Part shown: positions 55,072 through 63,305 of the stretch, piece after piece | Layout: every line of letters begins with the position of its first letter | How positions within the stretch are numbered: the stretch's first letter is position 1 | NCBI GenBank assembly: GCA_937868765.1 | Contig: CALMNL010000006.1 | Span: 310,001 to 374,000, forward strand | Length of the DNA stretch: 64,000 nt | Direction: 5' to 3' | Source: an uncultured Desulfatitalea sp. | GTDB lineage: Bacteria > Desulfobacterota > Desulfobacteria > Desulfobacterales > Desulfosarcinaceae | Translations under genes and position numbers: made by a program | The notes under the pieces: model-generated | Database searches by the model: none | Told to the model about the DNA's origin: nothing | The model's input: only the letters and a program-made list of their open reading frames with translations

Positions 55072-55551
55072 TTATGATTGAGAAGACATTACTGAAATTT
55101 GTTTTGCTTTGGACGCTTCGGTTTTGGGAAGCCGCAGGGTCAGTACGCCGTGTTCCAGTTTGGCATCAACCCCGTCCGGATCGATCTCCCCGGATAGCGC
55201 CACGGCCCGTGAAAACCGGCCGCCTTCGCGCTCCCGCCGGTGGTAGCTGACCTTATCCTCCTCCTGAAGAATATGACGCTCACCGGAAATGGAGACGCTT
55301 TTGGCCGTGGCCTGGATGTCCAGGTCTTCGGACTTCACGCCGGGAATCTCCGCCCGCAGAATGTAGCTTTCCCGGTCCTCGGTCAGATTGACCAACGGGA
55401 ATACGCCCATGGTCCTTCCGGCTTTCCAGGTGGACGGCATCCATTCGTCAAACAAACGGTCCATCCTCCGCCGCAGTCGTTCAAATTCGGCAAAGGGCTT
55501 TGTGACATCAAAGTCCCATGCCGGTGCATTTAAAAAACTTCTCGTCAGCAT
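55072..55551 (-). CDS. Small heat-shock protein (Hsp20/alpha-crystallin)
   Basis: A 159-residue Hsp20 of class A type. An N-terminal arm (FAEFERLRRRMDRLFDEW) precedes the crystallin domain: VNLTEDRESYILRAEIPGV, SISGERHILQEEDKVSYH, and GVLTLRLPKTEASKAKQI. The ATG at 55551 has AGGAGGT 8 bases ahead; a GTG at 55560 is too close to it. It precedes the other Hsp20 in a two-gene pair. Upstream is a 35-codon frame and a GH130-like gene on the same strand, an unusual setting for an Hsp20. Confidence 0.95.
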   Translation of the reverse strand: MLTRSFLNAPAWDFDVTKPFAEFERLRRRMDRLFDEWMPSTWKAGRTMGVFPLVNLTEDRESYILRAEIPGVKSEDLDIQATAKSVSISGERHILQEEDKVSYHRREREGGRFSRAVALSGEIDPDGVDAKLEHGVLTLRLPKTEASKAKQISVMSSQS

Positions 55552-55618
55552 GGCACTCACCTCCTAAAAAACATTGATGGTTTACACACAAACACTGTCG
55601 AACGCATGCGTCCGCGAA

Positions 55619-55726
55619 TCAGGGTGGACTCCTGATGCCGGAAACCGTCATCGCTTCCGGTTGCGCCATCATGGATTCAACAATGTGTTTGACATCTTCC
55701 AATTGGTCCTTTTCGATGATTTCCAT
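55619..55726 (-). CDS. 35-codon small ORF between the GH130-like and Hsp20 genes
   Basis: The frame starts at an ATG with GAGGTGGTGAA just upstream, 14 bases after the GH130-like stop, and encodes MEIIEKDQLEDVKHIVESMM then a short tail to TGA. The composition is acidic and helical, and codon use is like its neighbours. It is 67 bases ahead of the Hsp20 gene. It may be a leader peptide or small protein produced with the operon. No relative is recognised, and it could still be a spurious frame. Confidence 0.45.
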   Translation of the reverse strand: MEIIEKDQLEDVKHIVESMMAQPEAMTVSGIRSPP

Positions 55727-55740
55727 TTCACCACCTCATC

Positions 55741-56688
55741 TCATTCAAGCGCGGGCCGGGGCTTTGAGAGACACAAATCCACCAAATCGGCAATCATGGC
55801 CGTGCCGACGCACATCACCGTGTCCGCGCCGCCCCAGTAGATCTTTACCGTACCGTCGTCCTCGGCCACCGCGCCGCAGCAGAAAACCACGTTGTGTACG
55901 TAGCCGCTGATCTCCCACAGGTCCTCGGGTTGAAGTATCCAATCATCGGCCACCCCCAAAATCCTTGACGGGTCGGCAAGGTCATGCAGGGCCACGCCGA
56001 GCCGGTAGACGGCGCCGTCCATGGTTTTAAACACGCCGTGAAAGATGTTCAGCCATCCTTTCTCGGTTTTGATGGGCGTGGCCCCCGGTCCGACCTTCAT
56101 TTCATCCCAATGGTAGGCCATGGGCTTGATGACGACCTTGGCATCCCCCCAATGCACCAGGTCCGGCGAATAGGAAATCCAGATGGACCATGGTGAGATT
56201 TCCGAGTGGGGCCGGTCCAGCCGGGCATACCGGCCGCCTATTTTTTCAGGAAAGATGACCACGTTGCGATAATCCGCCTGGGTGATCAGGGAGATCCGTT
56301 CCAGGCGCTCAAAATCCGTGGTTCTGGCCAGGGCCACCCGCACGCCGTGTCGGGAATAGGCCGAGTAGGTGACCAGGTAGCCATCCTCCATGGGGCAGAT
56401 GCGGGGATCTTCCACGCCGAAGGCCTCGTACTCGGCGAACGGCTCGGCCTTGGCCGGGGTGATAAACGGCTCCGGCCTGACCGCAAAACGCACGCCGTCA
56501 CTGCTCTCCGCCAGACCGATGATTGACCGGCCGTTGCGCAGGTGGGACCGAAACAGCATGACATATTTGCCGTTGTGCTTGGCCACGCCGGCGTTGTGCA
56601 CCGTTTCCACCGGGTACGGCACATCATGCTTGGTCAGTATGGGATTTTTCTCGTAACGCCGAATGATCGGTTCCTTAAACTCTGCCAT
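55741..56688 (-). CDS. GH130-like glycosidase/phosphorylase (second copy)
   Basis: A 315-residue five-bladed-propeller protein of the GH130 type. FGVEDPRICPMEDGYLVTYSAYS carries the family's central DPR motif, and YEKNPILTKHD and LDRPHSEISPWSIWISYSPDLVHWGDA are typical blade edges. The enzymes of this family phosphorolyse beta-mannosides or hydrolyse them; the specific bond is unknown. The ATG at 56688 has GGAGG 7 bases before it, and the gene overlaps the preceding GT4-cupin gene by 14 bases, so the two are translationally coupled. Confidence 0.85.
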   Translation of the reverse strand: MAEFKEPIIRRYEKNPILTKHDVPYPVETVHNAGVAKHNGKYVMLFRSHLRNGRSIIGLAESSDGVRFAVRPEPFITPAKAEPFAEYEAFGVEDPRICPMEDGYLVTYSAYSRHGVRVALARTTDFERLERISLITQADYRNVVIFPEKIGGRYARLDRPHSEISPWSIWISYSPDLVHWGDAKVVIKPMAYHWDEMKVGPGATPIKTEKGWLNIFHGVFKTMDGAVYRLGVALHDLADPSRILGVADDWILQPEDLWEISGYVHNVVFCCGAVAEDDGTVKIYWGGADTVMCVGTAMIADLVDLCLSKPRPALE

Positions 56689-58027
56689 AATCGTCCTCCG
56701 ATCTTTCGATATCATCCTCTCCGAAATAGTCTCCGGTCTGCACCTCGATGAACACCAGATTGTCCGGTCCGGAATTGCGGATGCGGTGCCAGGTCCCCAC
56801 CGGCAGATCGATGGCCTGGCCGGACACCCGCTCGATGTCTTCGTCGTTTTGGGTCACCACCGCGGTGCCGCTGAGCACGTACCAGTGCTCGGAGCGTCTG
56901 AAATGGCGCTGGTAGCTCAGACGCTGCCCAGGATAGACGGTGATCCGCTTGACCTTGTGATCCGGCTTGTCCGCCAAAACCTCGTAAAAACCCCAGGGCC
57001 GGTGGTCTTTGCGCCGGGTCCGGTTGATGACGGTTTCATACACCCGGATATAATCCGCAACCATGCGCTCCACGCTGAAGCGCGTCTCGACCCATCGACG
57101 GCACTTATGGCGGTCAAGGTCCCTGACATTGTTCAAGCACTGAACCATCCCGTCGATATTCGTGGTTATAAAGCCGGTCTCCCCGTGGGCGATGATTTCC
57201 GGCATGCTTCCCCTGGAAAAGGCCACCACCGGGGTACCGCAGGCCATGGATTCCACCACGGCAAGCCCGAACGGCTCGTCGAAACCGATGGGGTGCAGCA
57301 GGGCGTATGCGCCGCCCAGCAGTTCGTCGCTTTTTTCCGGTCCGACGCTGCCCACATAGACGATGCGGTCGTCATCCAAGTAGGGCGCAACCTTTGTGTC
57401 GAAATAGACCTGATCCTGGATGATGCCCGCCATGATGAGCTTCATGCCGGTTCGGCGGGCCACCTCGATGCACTCAGCGGCGCCTTTCTCCGGATGGATG
57501 CGGCCGAAAAAGAGCAGATATGCTCCATGATCGGGCCTGAAGGTGAACCGGCCAAGGTCGATGCCGTGATGGATGACGGCGGCATAGTCCAGCTCCGGTG
57601 ACTTATCGGCCTCGCTGATGGCCACATAAAAGCATTTGCCGTTGTACTTCTTGTACACCGGCAGGATCTTTGGCGACGAGAAGCCGTGGATGGTGGTCAC
57701 CACCGGCGTCGAGGTCATGCCGGAATAGGTCAGCGGCAGATAGTCGAAGTGGTTGTGAATCAGGTCAAAGGCGTTGCCTTGCTCGAACAGCTCGGAAATA
57801 TGCAGACACTCCCACACCTTGGGCAGCATTTCGGCGTCTTCCTCGTACCCCTTGGCACAGACGCTTTTCAGCCGGCCCCGGGTTTGCGACTCGCCGGTGG
57901 CGAACAGGGTCACATCGACCCCGCGCGCCGCCAGGCCCTCGGTCAGCAGGGAGACCACGTTTTCCCAGGGACCGTAGTGCCTCGGTGGCGTGCGCCAGGC
58001 GATAGGTGATAACATGGCGATCTTCAT
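56675..58027 (-). CDS. GT4 glycosyltransferase fused to a type II phosphomannose-isomerase cupin
   Basis: A 450-residue two-domain protein. Residues 1-335 are a GT-B glycosyltransferase of family GT4 (MKIAMLSPIAWRTPPRHYGP, HNHFDYLPLTYSGM, FFGRIHPEKGAAECIEVARR, EPFGLAVVESMACGTPVVAF with the donor-binding Glu). Residues 340-450 are a cupin of the ManC C-terminal type: RPWGFYEVL, QRHFRRSEHWYVLSGTAVV, HRIRNSG and FIEVQTGDYFGEDDIERSED. That domain normally converts mannose-6-phosphate to fructose-6-phosphate and sits on mannose-1-phosphate guanylyltransferase. Here it is attached to a transferase, an unusual fusion. The ATG at 58027 is two bases past the previous stop. Confidence 0.85.
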   Translation of the reverse strand: MKIAMLSPIAWRTPPRHYGPWENVVSLLTEGLAARGVDVTLFATGESQTRGRLKSVCAKGYEEDAEMLPKVWECLHISELFEQGNAFDLIHNHFDYLPLTYSGMTSTPVVTTIHGFSSPKILPVYKKYNGKCFYVAISEADKSPELDYAAVIHHGIDLGRFTFRPDHGAYLLFFGRIHPEKGAAECIEVARRTGMKLIMAGIIQDQVYFDTKVAPYLDDDRIVYVGSVGPEKSDELLGGAYALLHPIGFDEPFGLAVVESMACGTPVVAFSRGSMPEIIAHGETGFITTNIDGMVQCLNNVRDLDRHKCRRWVETRFSVERMVADYIRVYETVINRTRRKDHRPWGFYEVLADKPDHKVKRITVYPGQRLSYQRHFRRSEHWYVLSGTAVVTQNDEDIERVSGQAIDLPVGTWHRIRNSGPDNLVFIEVQTGDYFGEDDIERSEDDYGRV

Positions 58028-58029
58028 GA

Positions 58030-58998
58030 CTACCCCCACATGCGCCGATCCTGCTGGTTGTGCTTTTCGAGCCAATCCAGCAACTCCGACACCCGCGCCG
58101 TGGCCAGGGCGATGCATTTGTCCGCCCCGCCGTAATACATCCGGACATCGTCTCCCTCGACCAACCAACCGCAGGGGAACACCACCTTGTCCACGTCGCC
58201 GACGGTCTCATAGACTTCTTCCGGCGCGAACACCCATTCGTCCGCCCTGGCCAACAACCGGGTCGGGTCCTGCAAGTCCAACAGCGCCAGTCCCAATCGA
58301 TAAATGCACCCGGAGGGCGTGTTGCGGACGCCATGGTAAAGGATCAGCCAACCCTTTTCGGTCCGTAGTGGCGGCGGCGAAAGACCGACCTTGTTGGCGT
58401 CCCACCAGCCGCCCTTGCGGGCCGGCAGCAGTATTTGATGGTCGCCCCAATGCTTCATGTCCGGGCTGAAGGAGATCCAAATATGCGCCCCGACACCGGC
58501 GAAACCCGGAACCGGCCGGTGAAGCATGGCCCAGCGCCCGTTGAACCGCTCCGGAAACAAGGCGGCATCCTTGTCTTCGGGCGGCATGACGACTCCCTTG
58601 CGCTCGAACGTCTTGAAATCCTTCGTCGTGGCCAGGGAAACCAGCGGACCGCCCCGCGAATAAGCCGTGTACACCACGGCCCACAGATCCAGCTCGTCGA
58701 CTCGGGTGATCCTGGGGTCCTCGATGCCCCAGATCTCTTCGGGATGATTTTCCGGATCGGCCGAAAAGGTGGACTGGGCATCGATCCGCCAGTCGGTCAC
58801 GCCGTCCCGGCTGCGCGCCGCGGTAAGGTGAGACAGCCCGCGGCGGTCTTCCACGCGCATGAGCAGCAGGGTTTCGTCGCCGCATCGCGTGGCGGCGGCG
58901 TTAAACACCGCGTTGGCCTGATAGGGAAGATCTCTTGCCGTGATAATGGGGTTGGCCGTGTGCCTGTTAAAAAGCTCCTTGAATCTGACATCGCTCAT
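58030..58998 (-). CDS. GH130-like glycosidase/phosphorylase (first copy)
   Basis: A 322-residue five-bladed-propeller protein closely related to the copy at 55.7 kb. IWGIEDPRITRVDELDLWAVV has the DPR motif, with TANPIITARDLP at the start and MLHRPVPGFAGVGAHIWISFSPDMKHWGD in the middle. It differs enough (about 40 % identity by eye) to suggest different substrates. Its last codon lies two bases from the GT4-cupin start. It is followed upstream by the GT4-glycosidase fusion, with a 14-base gap. Confidence 0.87.
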   Translation of the reverse strand: MSDVRFKELFNRHTANPIITARDLPYQANAVFNAAATRCGDETLLLMRVEDRRGLSHLTAARSRDGVTDWRIDAQSTFSADPENHPEEIWGIEDPRITRVDELDLWAVVYTAYSRGGPLVSLATTKDFKTFERKGVVMPPEDKDAALFPERFNGRWAMLHRPVPGFAGVGAHIWISFSPDMKHWGDHQILLPARKGGWWDANKVGLSPPPLRTEKGWLILYHGVRNTPSGCIYRLGLALLDLQDPTRLLARADEWVFAPEEVYETVGDVDKVVFPCGWLVEGDDVRMYYGGADKCIALATARVSELLDWLEKHNQQDRRMWG

Positions 58999-59012
58999 TT
59001 TCTTTTCTCCGA

Positions 59013-61361
59013 TCAGCTGATCTTGGTTTGTTGGCCATAAACCGTCACCTCCCGCCGGGTTTCAAGATTTGTTTCGGCCGTGGCCTCCACCGCGATCTGA
59101 CGGCCGCGCATTTGATTCAGGACGAGCAGCGACAGAAAAAAGACCAGCGTCGATTCCGCGCCCTGGTTGCGGTTGGGGCCGTCGGCCTGCAGACCGTCGC
59201 AACATCCGCCGGACTTGTGGTCATACAGGGGCGCGTTCAAATCGTTGCGTCCCAGGAACCACTCCAGGCAGCGCTGGGCGTGGGAAAGCCACTTTTCATC
59301 ATTGGTCGCCTCGTAGGCTTCCCGGCAGGCCTCGATCATATTCAGCGCCTCGATGGGCTGTTGATCGAAGCGCGCCTTTTCGCCGCCCCGGGGGTACCAG
59401 CCGTTGTTGCCCACCGGCACGAAATGCCCCCTGGGGTCGGTTTGAATGTCCATGAGCCATTCCAGGCCGCGCAGCCCGGCATTGAGCATGTCATCCTTGT
59501 TCTGCCGGCTGCCGGCCAGGATCAGGGCCTGGGGTATTTTGCCGTTGGCATAGGTCACCGTGTCCTCGATCCAGGGCCAGTCGTCGGATGCATGGTCGTG
59601 GAACAGGCGCAACAGCTTGTTTGCCAGTTTCTCGCGGATGCGCCGCACCTCGCTGTCGCCGCCGAATTTGCTCAAATAGGCATGGATGCCCACCAGGGCA
59701 AAGGCCCAGGCCCTCGGCGAGTCGAAATCCGTCAAGGCGGGCAACGCCTTTTCAAATACCGCCTGGGCCGCCGCGCGGATATCCTCCGATTCGGCCAAAG
59801 CCACGGCCTGGCCCAGACCCCACACCGCGCGCCCGTGGCTGTCCTCGGAGCCGACCTCTTCCAGCCACCGGCGGTCATATCCCATAAAATTGCGAAAACG
59901 GCCGTTTTCCTCGTTGAACGCGTGGTGCAGAAAACCGATATAGGTGCAGGCCAGGTTGGTGACGGCTTCGCCGTCGGCCAACATCTCCCGGGCCAGCAGC
60001 ACGGCGATGAGCGCCCGGGCGTTGTCGTCGGTGCAATAGCCGTGGAAACGGTCCGGCACGATGAACTTGGCGTGCTGCAAGATACCCACATCGTCCGTGA
60101 GGCGGATGATGTGATCCAGCTTCGGTTGGGGGATTTCACGCGGAACGGACCCCATGGTCCTGGCCCGGAAAACCGGCCTGGGCGCGCTTTCCCGTTCCCG
60201 TTTGACCTGGCTGAAAACCGCGAGATATTGCCGCGCAACCTCCTTCCACACCATGTCGCGGCAAAAAGTGTAGGCCCGCTTGCGCATGGCGTGCCGCTCC
60301 ACCTCCTGGGTAAACAGATCATTGACCTGGTCGGCCAGGGCTGCGGGGTCGCAAAAGGGCACGATCCGGCCGCGACCCTCGGCCAGCATCTCCTCGGCGT
60401 ACCAGTACGGCGTGGAAACGGTGGCCTTGCCGCTGCCCAGGGCATAGGCCAGGGTTCCCGAAACAATCTGCTCCTGGTTCAGATAGGGCGTGACGTAGAT
60501 GTCCGCCGCCCCGAGAAATTCGCACAACTCCTTCAAATCGACGAAGCGATTGTGAAAAATCACGTGGTCTCCGACACCCAACTCCCGGGCGCGGCGCTGA
60601 AGCGAGAGGCGGTAGGCTTCTCCCTGCTCCTTTTTCACATGGGGATGGGTCGCTCCCAGGACGATGTAAACGGCCTGCGGGTGCTCCCTGACCACCGCCG
60701 GCAGGGCGTCGATCATCGTCTCGACGCCCTTGCCGGGCGAGAGCAGCCCGAAGGTCAATATCACCTTGCGCCCCTCGACGCCGTATTGGTCCTTGTAAAA
60801 ATTGGGATCGACAAACGGCACGTCGGGAATGCCGTGGTGAATCAGGGCGATTTTTTCGGCCGGAACACCGTAAACGGCTTGGAGAAGTTGCTCCGCCTTA
60901 TGGCTCATCACCACCAATCGGTCCGAGAGTTGGGCGATGCGTTTGGTGACAGCTATCTGGCCTTGCGTCGGGGTTTGAATCACCGTGTGCAGAGTGGTCA
61001 CCAAGGGCATGCGCAAGCCGCCGAGCAGGTCCAGGACATGGACGCCGTTATCCCCGCCGAAAATTCCGAATTCGTGCTGGAGGCAAACCACCTCCACCCG
61101 GTTCATATTCAGAAAGTCCGCCGTCAACCGGTACTCAGCCAGAACCCGCTGGTTGACCTCGAAACGCACCTGGCCCGGATATCGATACCCCTCGGGGATA
61201 TCGTTCATCACCACAGCGAAATGATCCGCGCCGGGGTTTTCCTCGGAAAGGGCCGCCAGCAGATCGCTGGTGAAGGTGGCGATGCCGCATTGGCGCGGCA
61301 GGAAATTGCCGATCAGCGCGATTTTTTTTGGGCGGGATGGATGATTGCCGGATTCAAGCAT
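59013..61361 (-). CDS. GT4 glycosyltransferase fused to an (alpha/alpha)6-barrel glycosidase-like domain
   Basis: A 782-residue fusion. Residues 1-390 are a GT4 transferase (IALIGNFLPRQCGIATFTSDL, HGIPDVPF, TFGLLSPGKGVETMIDALP, YLNQEQIVSGTLAYALGSGK). Residues 410-770 look like an (alpha/alpha)6 toroid as in glucoamylase-like or unsaturated-glycoside hydrolases, with VPDRFHGYCTDDNARALIAV and ESTLVFFLSLLVLNQ. It may build and trim the same glycan. There is no signal peptide, so it acts in the cytoplasm. Its ATG lies one base after the stop of the RelA/SpoT-like gene (TGACATG), showing tight coupling. Confidence 0.85.
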   Translation of the reverse strand: MLESGNHPSRPKKIALIGNFLPRQCGIATFTSDLLAALSEENPGADHFAVVMNDIPEGYRYPGQVRFEVNQRVLAEYRLTADFLNMNRVEVVCLQHEFGIFGGDNGVHVLDLLGGLRMPLVTTLHTVIQTPTQGQIAVTKRIAQLSDRLVVMSHKAEQLLQAVYGVPAEKIALIHHGIPDVPFVDPNFYKDQYGVEGRKVILTFGLLSPGKGVETMIDALPAVVREHPQAVYIVLGATHPHVKKEQGEAYRLSLQRRARELGVGDHVIFHNRFVDLKELCEFLGAADIYVTPYLNQEQIVSGTLAYALGSGKATVSTPYWYAEEMLAEGRGRIVPFCDPAALADQVNDLFTQEVERHAMRKRAYTFCRDMVWKEVARQYLAVFSQVKRERESAPRPVFRARTMGSVPREIPQPKLDHIIRLTDDVGILQHAKFIVPDRFHGYCTDDNARALIAVLLAREMLADGEAVTNLACTYIGFLHHAFNEENGRFRNFMGYDRRWLEEVGSEDSHGRAVWGLGQAVALAESEDIRAAAQAVFEKALPALTDFDSPRAWAFALVGIHAYLSKFGGDSEVRRIREKLANKLLRLFHDHASDDWPWIEDTVTYANGKIPQALILAGSRQNKDDMLNAGLRGLEWLMDIQTDPRGHFVPVGNNGWYPRGGEKARFDQQPIEALNMIEACREAYEATNDEKWLSHAQRCLEWFLGRNDLNAPLYDHKSGGCCDGLQADGPNRNQGAESTLVFFLSLLVLNQMRGRQIAVEATAETNLETRREVTVYGQQTKIS

Positions 61362-61362
61362 G

Positions 61363-62847
61363 TCAATTCTCCTGTGCCTTGCTCCGGGATGTAGGGCGCA
61401 TCAACTTCACGTCGTACCAATCCAGGCCATAGGGATGCGCTGGGCCAAGGGTCGATGGCAAATCGGACTTATTGGCTTCTTTTTCCAGCGGGCCGTTCGG
61501 GGCGTCGCTGGCCAATACCTCTATGGAGTCCCCGTCCCGGAGGAGGTGATCCAGGGCCGCGGTTCGGCCGTTCACTTTCACCGCCGCGCCCTGGGGCGCC
61601 TCGATGTTGGCAATGGTCAGGTAATCGCGAACCGTGGCCTTTTCCGCCAAGCGCACGATCCGGCCGCCGTTGCCGAAGACCACCAGATGATCCTGGAACA
61701 CCTGCCGGTGCAGCAGCTCGACAAACGCCTCGCTGCTCGGCGCTTCGGCGTGCTGGTGCCTGAGTCCCCGCATCCATTGGGCCTGTCGGCGGTCATGGTC
61801 CGAAGCCTCGGACGCGCTCTTGTACCGCCAATGGGCCGCCGTGCCGTGCTCGGCCTCCATGTGCATCAGCTCGGTGCGCACTTGAAATTCGATGGGTTTG
61901 TGGGAGATTTCCCGGACCGGATAGACGCACGTGTGCAGGGACTGGTAGCCATTGTCCTTGGGCAGCCCGATGTAATCGTCGAAGGTGCCGGGAATCGGTT
62001 TGAAATGGGCGTGCAACAGGCCCAGAACCGTGTAGCACTCGGGCACGGATGCCACGATCACTCGCAAGCCCACGCGGTCCATGATCTCTTGAAGGGACCT
62101 GCCGGTTCGCGTCATCTTGCGGTGAATGCCATACAGGCTCTTGGTTCGGCCCTGAACCCGGCCGGCAATGCCGTTATTTTCCAGCAGGCGTTGAACCCCG
62201 TCCAAGAGGATTTTCAGGCATTTGTCGTCCTCGGCCTGGATCGGAGCGACACGCTCCTTGAGGTATGCGTATTGCTCCGGGTCAAGGATGCGAAGACAGG
62301 CGTCCTCCAGCCTGCGCCGCAGGTCGCCCAGACTGAGACGGTTGGCGATGGGCACCAACAGGTCGAGGGTCTCTTGGGCCATGCTTCGGGCCGCGCCTGA
62401 ACAGGGGGGCGTGGCACATTCCAGGGCCAACAGGCGAAAGGAGATGAATAACAACACCTTGCGGGGGGTCCCGCCTATGGCGTCCAATATCTCTTGTATT
62501 TCTTTATGCCGGTAAGGCCGGCCGCCGTCATGGCAGGTGAAAGGGGGATGCAGGTTTTCGAGGGTGGCGGCCACGACCGGCCCGAAGTGGTCCCGAATCT
62601 CATCGGGTGAGGCGAGATTATGCCACAAAAGAGGGGCTAAAAAGGAAGCGGCGATGGAGACCGCGTCCGCTTCCTGTTCAAAAAGCAGGTCGGCCGCATG
62701 GTAACCCGCTGAATTGTCGGCGCATTTATTTTCAATAAAAAAGGCGTGCGCCCGACCCACCAGGTCCGCTTCCGCCGCCGTGAATGTTTGATTTATCTTT
62801 TCAATAAATAGGCTGTCATCAGCCAATTCCAGAGTATCTCGACACAT
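61363..62847 (-). CDS. RelA/SpoT-like (p)ppGpp synthetase with degenerate hydrolase domain
   Basis: A 494-residue protein. The N-terminal 170 residues have the layout of an HD hydrolase, but the His-Asp pair is lost: the expected AALLHDVVEDT region reads SFLAPLLWHNLAS. The synthetase domain (about 225-375) is intact: GRTKSLYGIHRKM (with Arg and Lys), IMDRVGLRVIV, GLPKDNGYQSLHTCV, IEFQVRTELMHMEAEHGTAAHW. A TGS domain (VVFGNGGRIVRLAEKATVRDYL) follows, but no ACT domain. It should make (p)ppGpp without breaking it down. It leads the carbohydrate-chaperone series and is coupled to the next gene. Confidence 0.9.
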   Translation of the reverse strand: MCRDTLELADDSLFIEKINQTFTAAEADLVGRAHAFFIENKCADNSAGYHAADLLFEQEADAVSIAASFLAPLLWHNLASPDEIRDHFGPVVAATLENLHPPFTCHDGGRPYRHKEIQEILDAIGGTPRKVLLFISFRLLALECATPPCSGAARSMAQETLDLLVPIANRLSLGDLRRRLEDACLRILDPEQYAYLKERVAPIQAEDDKCLKILLDGVQRLLENNGIAGRVQGRTKSLYGIHRKMTRTGRSLQEIMDRVGLRVIVASVPECYTVLGLLHAHFKPIPGTFDDYIGLPKDNGYQSLHTCVYPVREISHKPIEFQVRTELMHMEAEHGTAAHWRYKSASEASDHDRRQAQWMRGLRHQHAEAPSSEAFVELLHRQVFQDHLVVFGNGGRIVRLAEKATVRDYLTIANIEAPQGAAVKVNGRTAALDHLLRDGDSIEVLASDAPNGPLEKEANKSDLPSTLGPAHPYGLDWYDVKLMRPTSRSKAQEN

Positions 62848-62916
62848 TTCCCGAAATGTCCGAAATCAACAATATGTCAACGTATCTATTGGGGTTTTGG
62901 GCTTAGAAAGCCTCCT

Positions 62917-63141
62917 TTACAGGTCGTCGGGCAACAGCAGCCGTCCCAGTTCGATCATGTGGTCGCAATACGTCTCGATCTGCCTCAATGCCATCTTGGA
63001 TGGCAAAAAACGCCCGTTTTCCCACCGGTTGACGGTGGCGTAACTCACCCCGATCTCCCTTGCAAAATCCTCCTGGCTAAGGTCGAGCTGAACCCGGACC
63101 TCCTTGATAAGAATCACGAAATCATACCGTTTGACCCACAA
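62917..63141 (-). CDS. XRE-family helix-turn-helix regulator
   Basis: A 74-residue regulator. LDLSQEDFAREIGVSYATVN followed by RWENGRFLPSKMALRQIE is an XRE helix-turn-helix with the expected residues. A start at TTG 63141 (GGAGGATCGGCC ahead) was chosen; GTG at 63159 is the alternative and would place the Shine-Dalgarno-like GGAGG inside the gene. It is 69 bases ahead of the alarmone-synthetase gene on the same strand, so it probably controls that unit. No ligand domain is present. Confidence 0.8.
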   Translation of the reverse strand: MWVKRYDFVILIKEVRVQLDLSQEDFAREIGVSYATVNRWENGRFLPSKMALRQIETYCDHMIELGRLLLPDDL

Positions 63142-63194
63142 GGCCGATCCTCCAGTCACCCGGCAGCCCCGTCGCCAGGTAATAGTTTAATAAG

Positions 63195-63222
63195 AACATA
63201 ACACATGATACGACAGGTGCAA
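63195..63222 (-). promoter_or_regulatory. Promoter candidate for the HTH-alarmone-synthetase operon
   Basis: On the minus strand TTGCAC (63222-63217) and TATGTT (63200-63195) are 16 bases apart, 54 bases before the HTH start. The region between 63142 and 63305 is otherwise non-coding and AT-rich. It would drive the whole series to 52.3 kb if no other promoter intervenes. Confidence 0.4.
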
Positions 63223-63305
63223 GGGGAAGGAGAAAAATTTTTTAACCGGCTAAAATATCGACTCTTTCCCGCGCGTTCAGTCGAAACGCGGACATATATC
63301 CCTGA

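Noticed and set aside
59028-61394. A 788-codon open frame on the plus strand opposite the GT4-glycosidase gene
   Set aside because: It mirrors the opposite strand's codon pattern in this GC-rich sequence, shows no family motif and fully overlaps a gene with clear domains.
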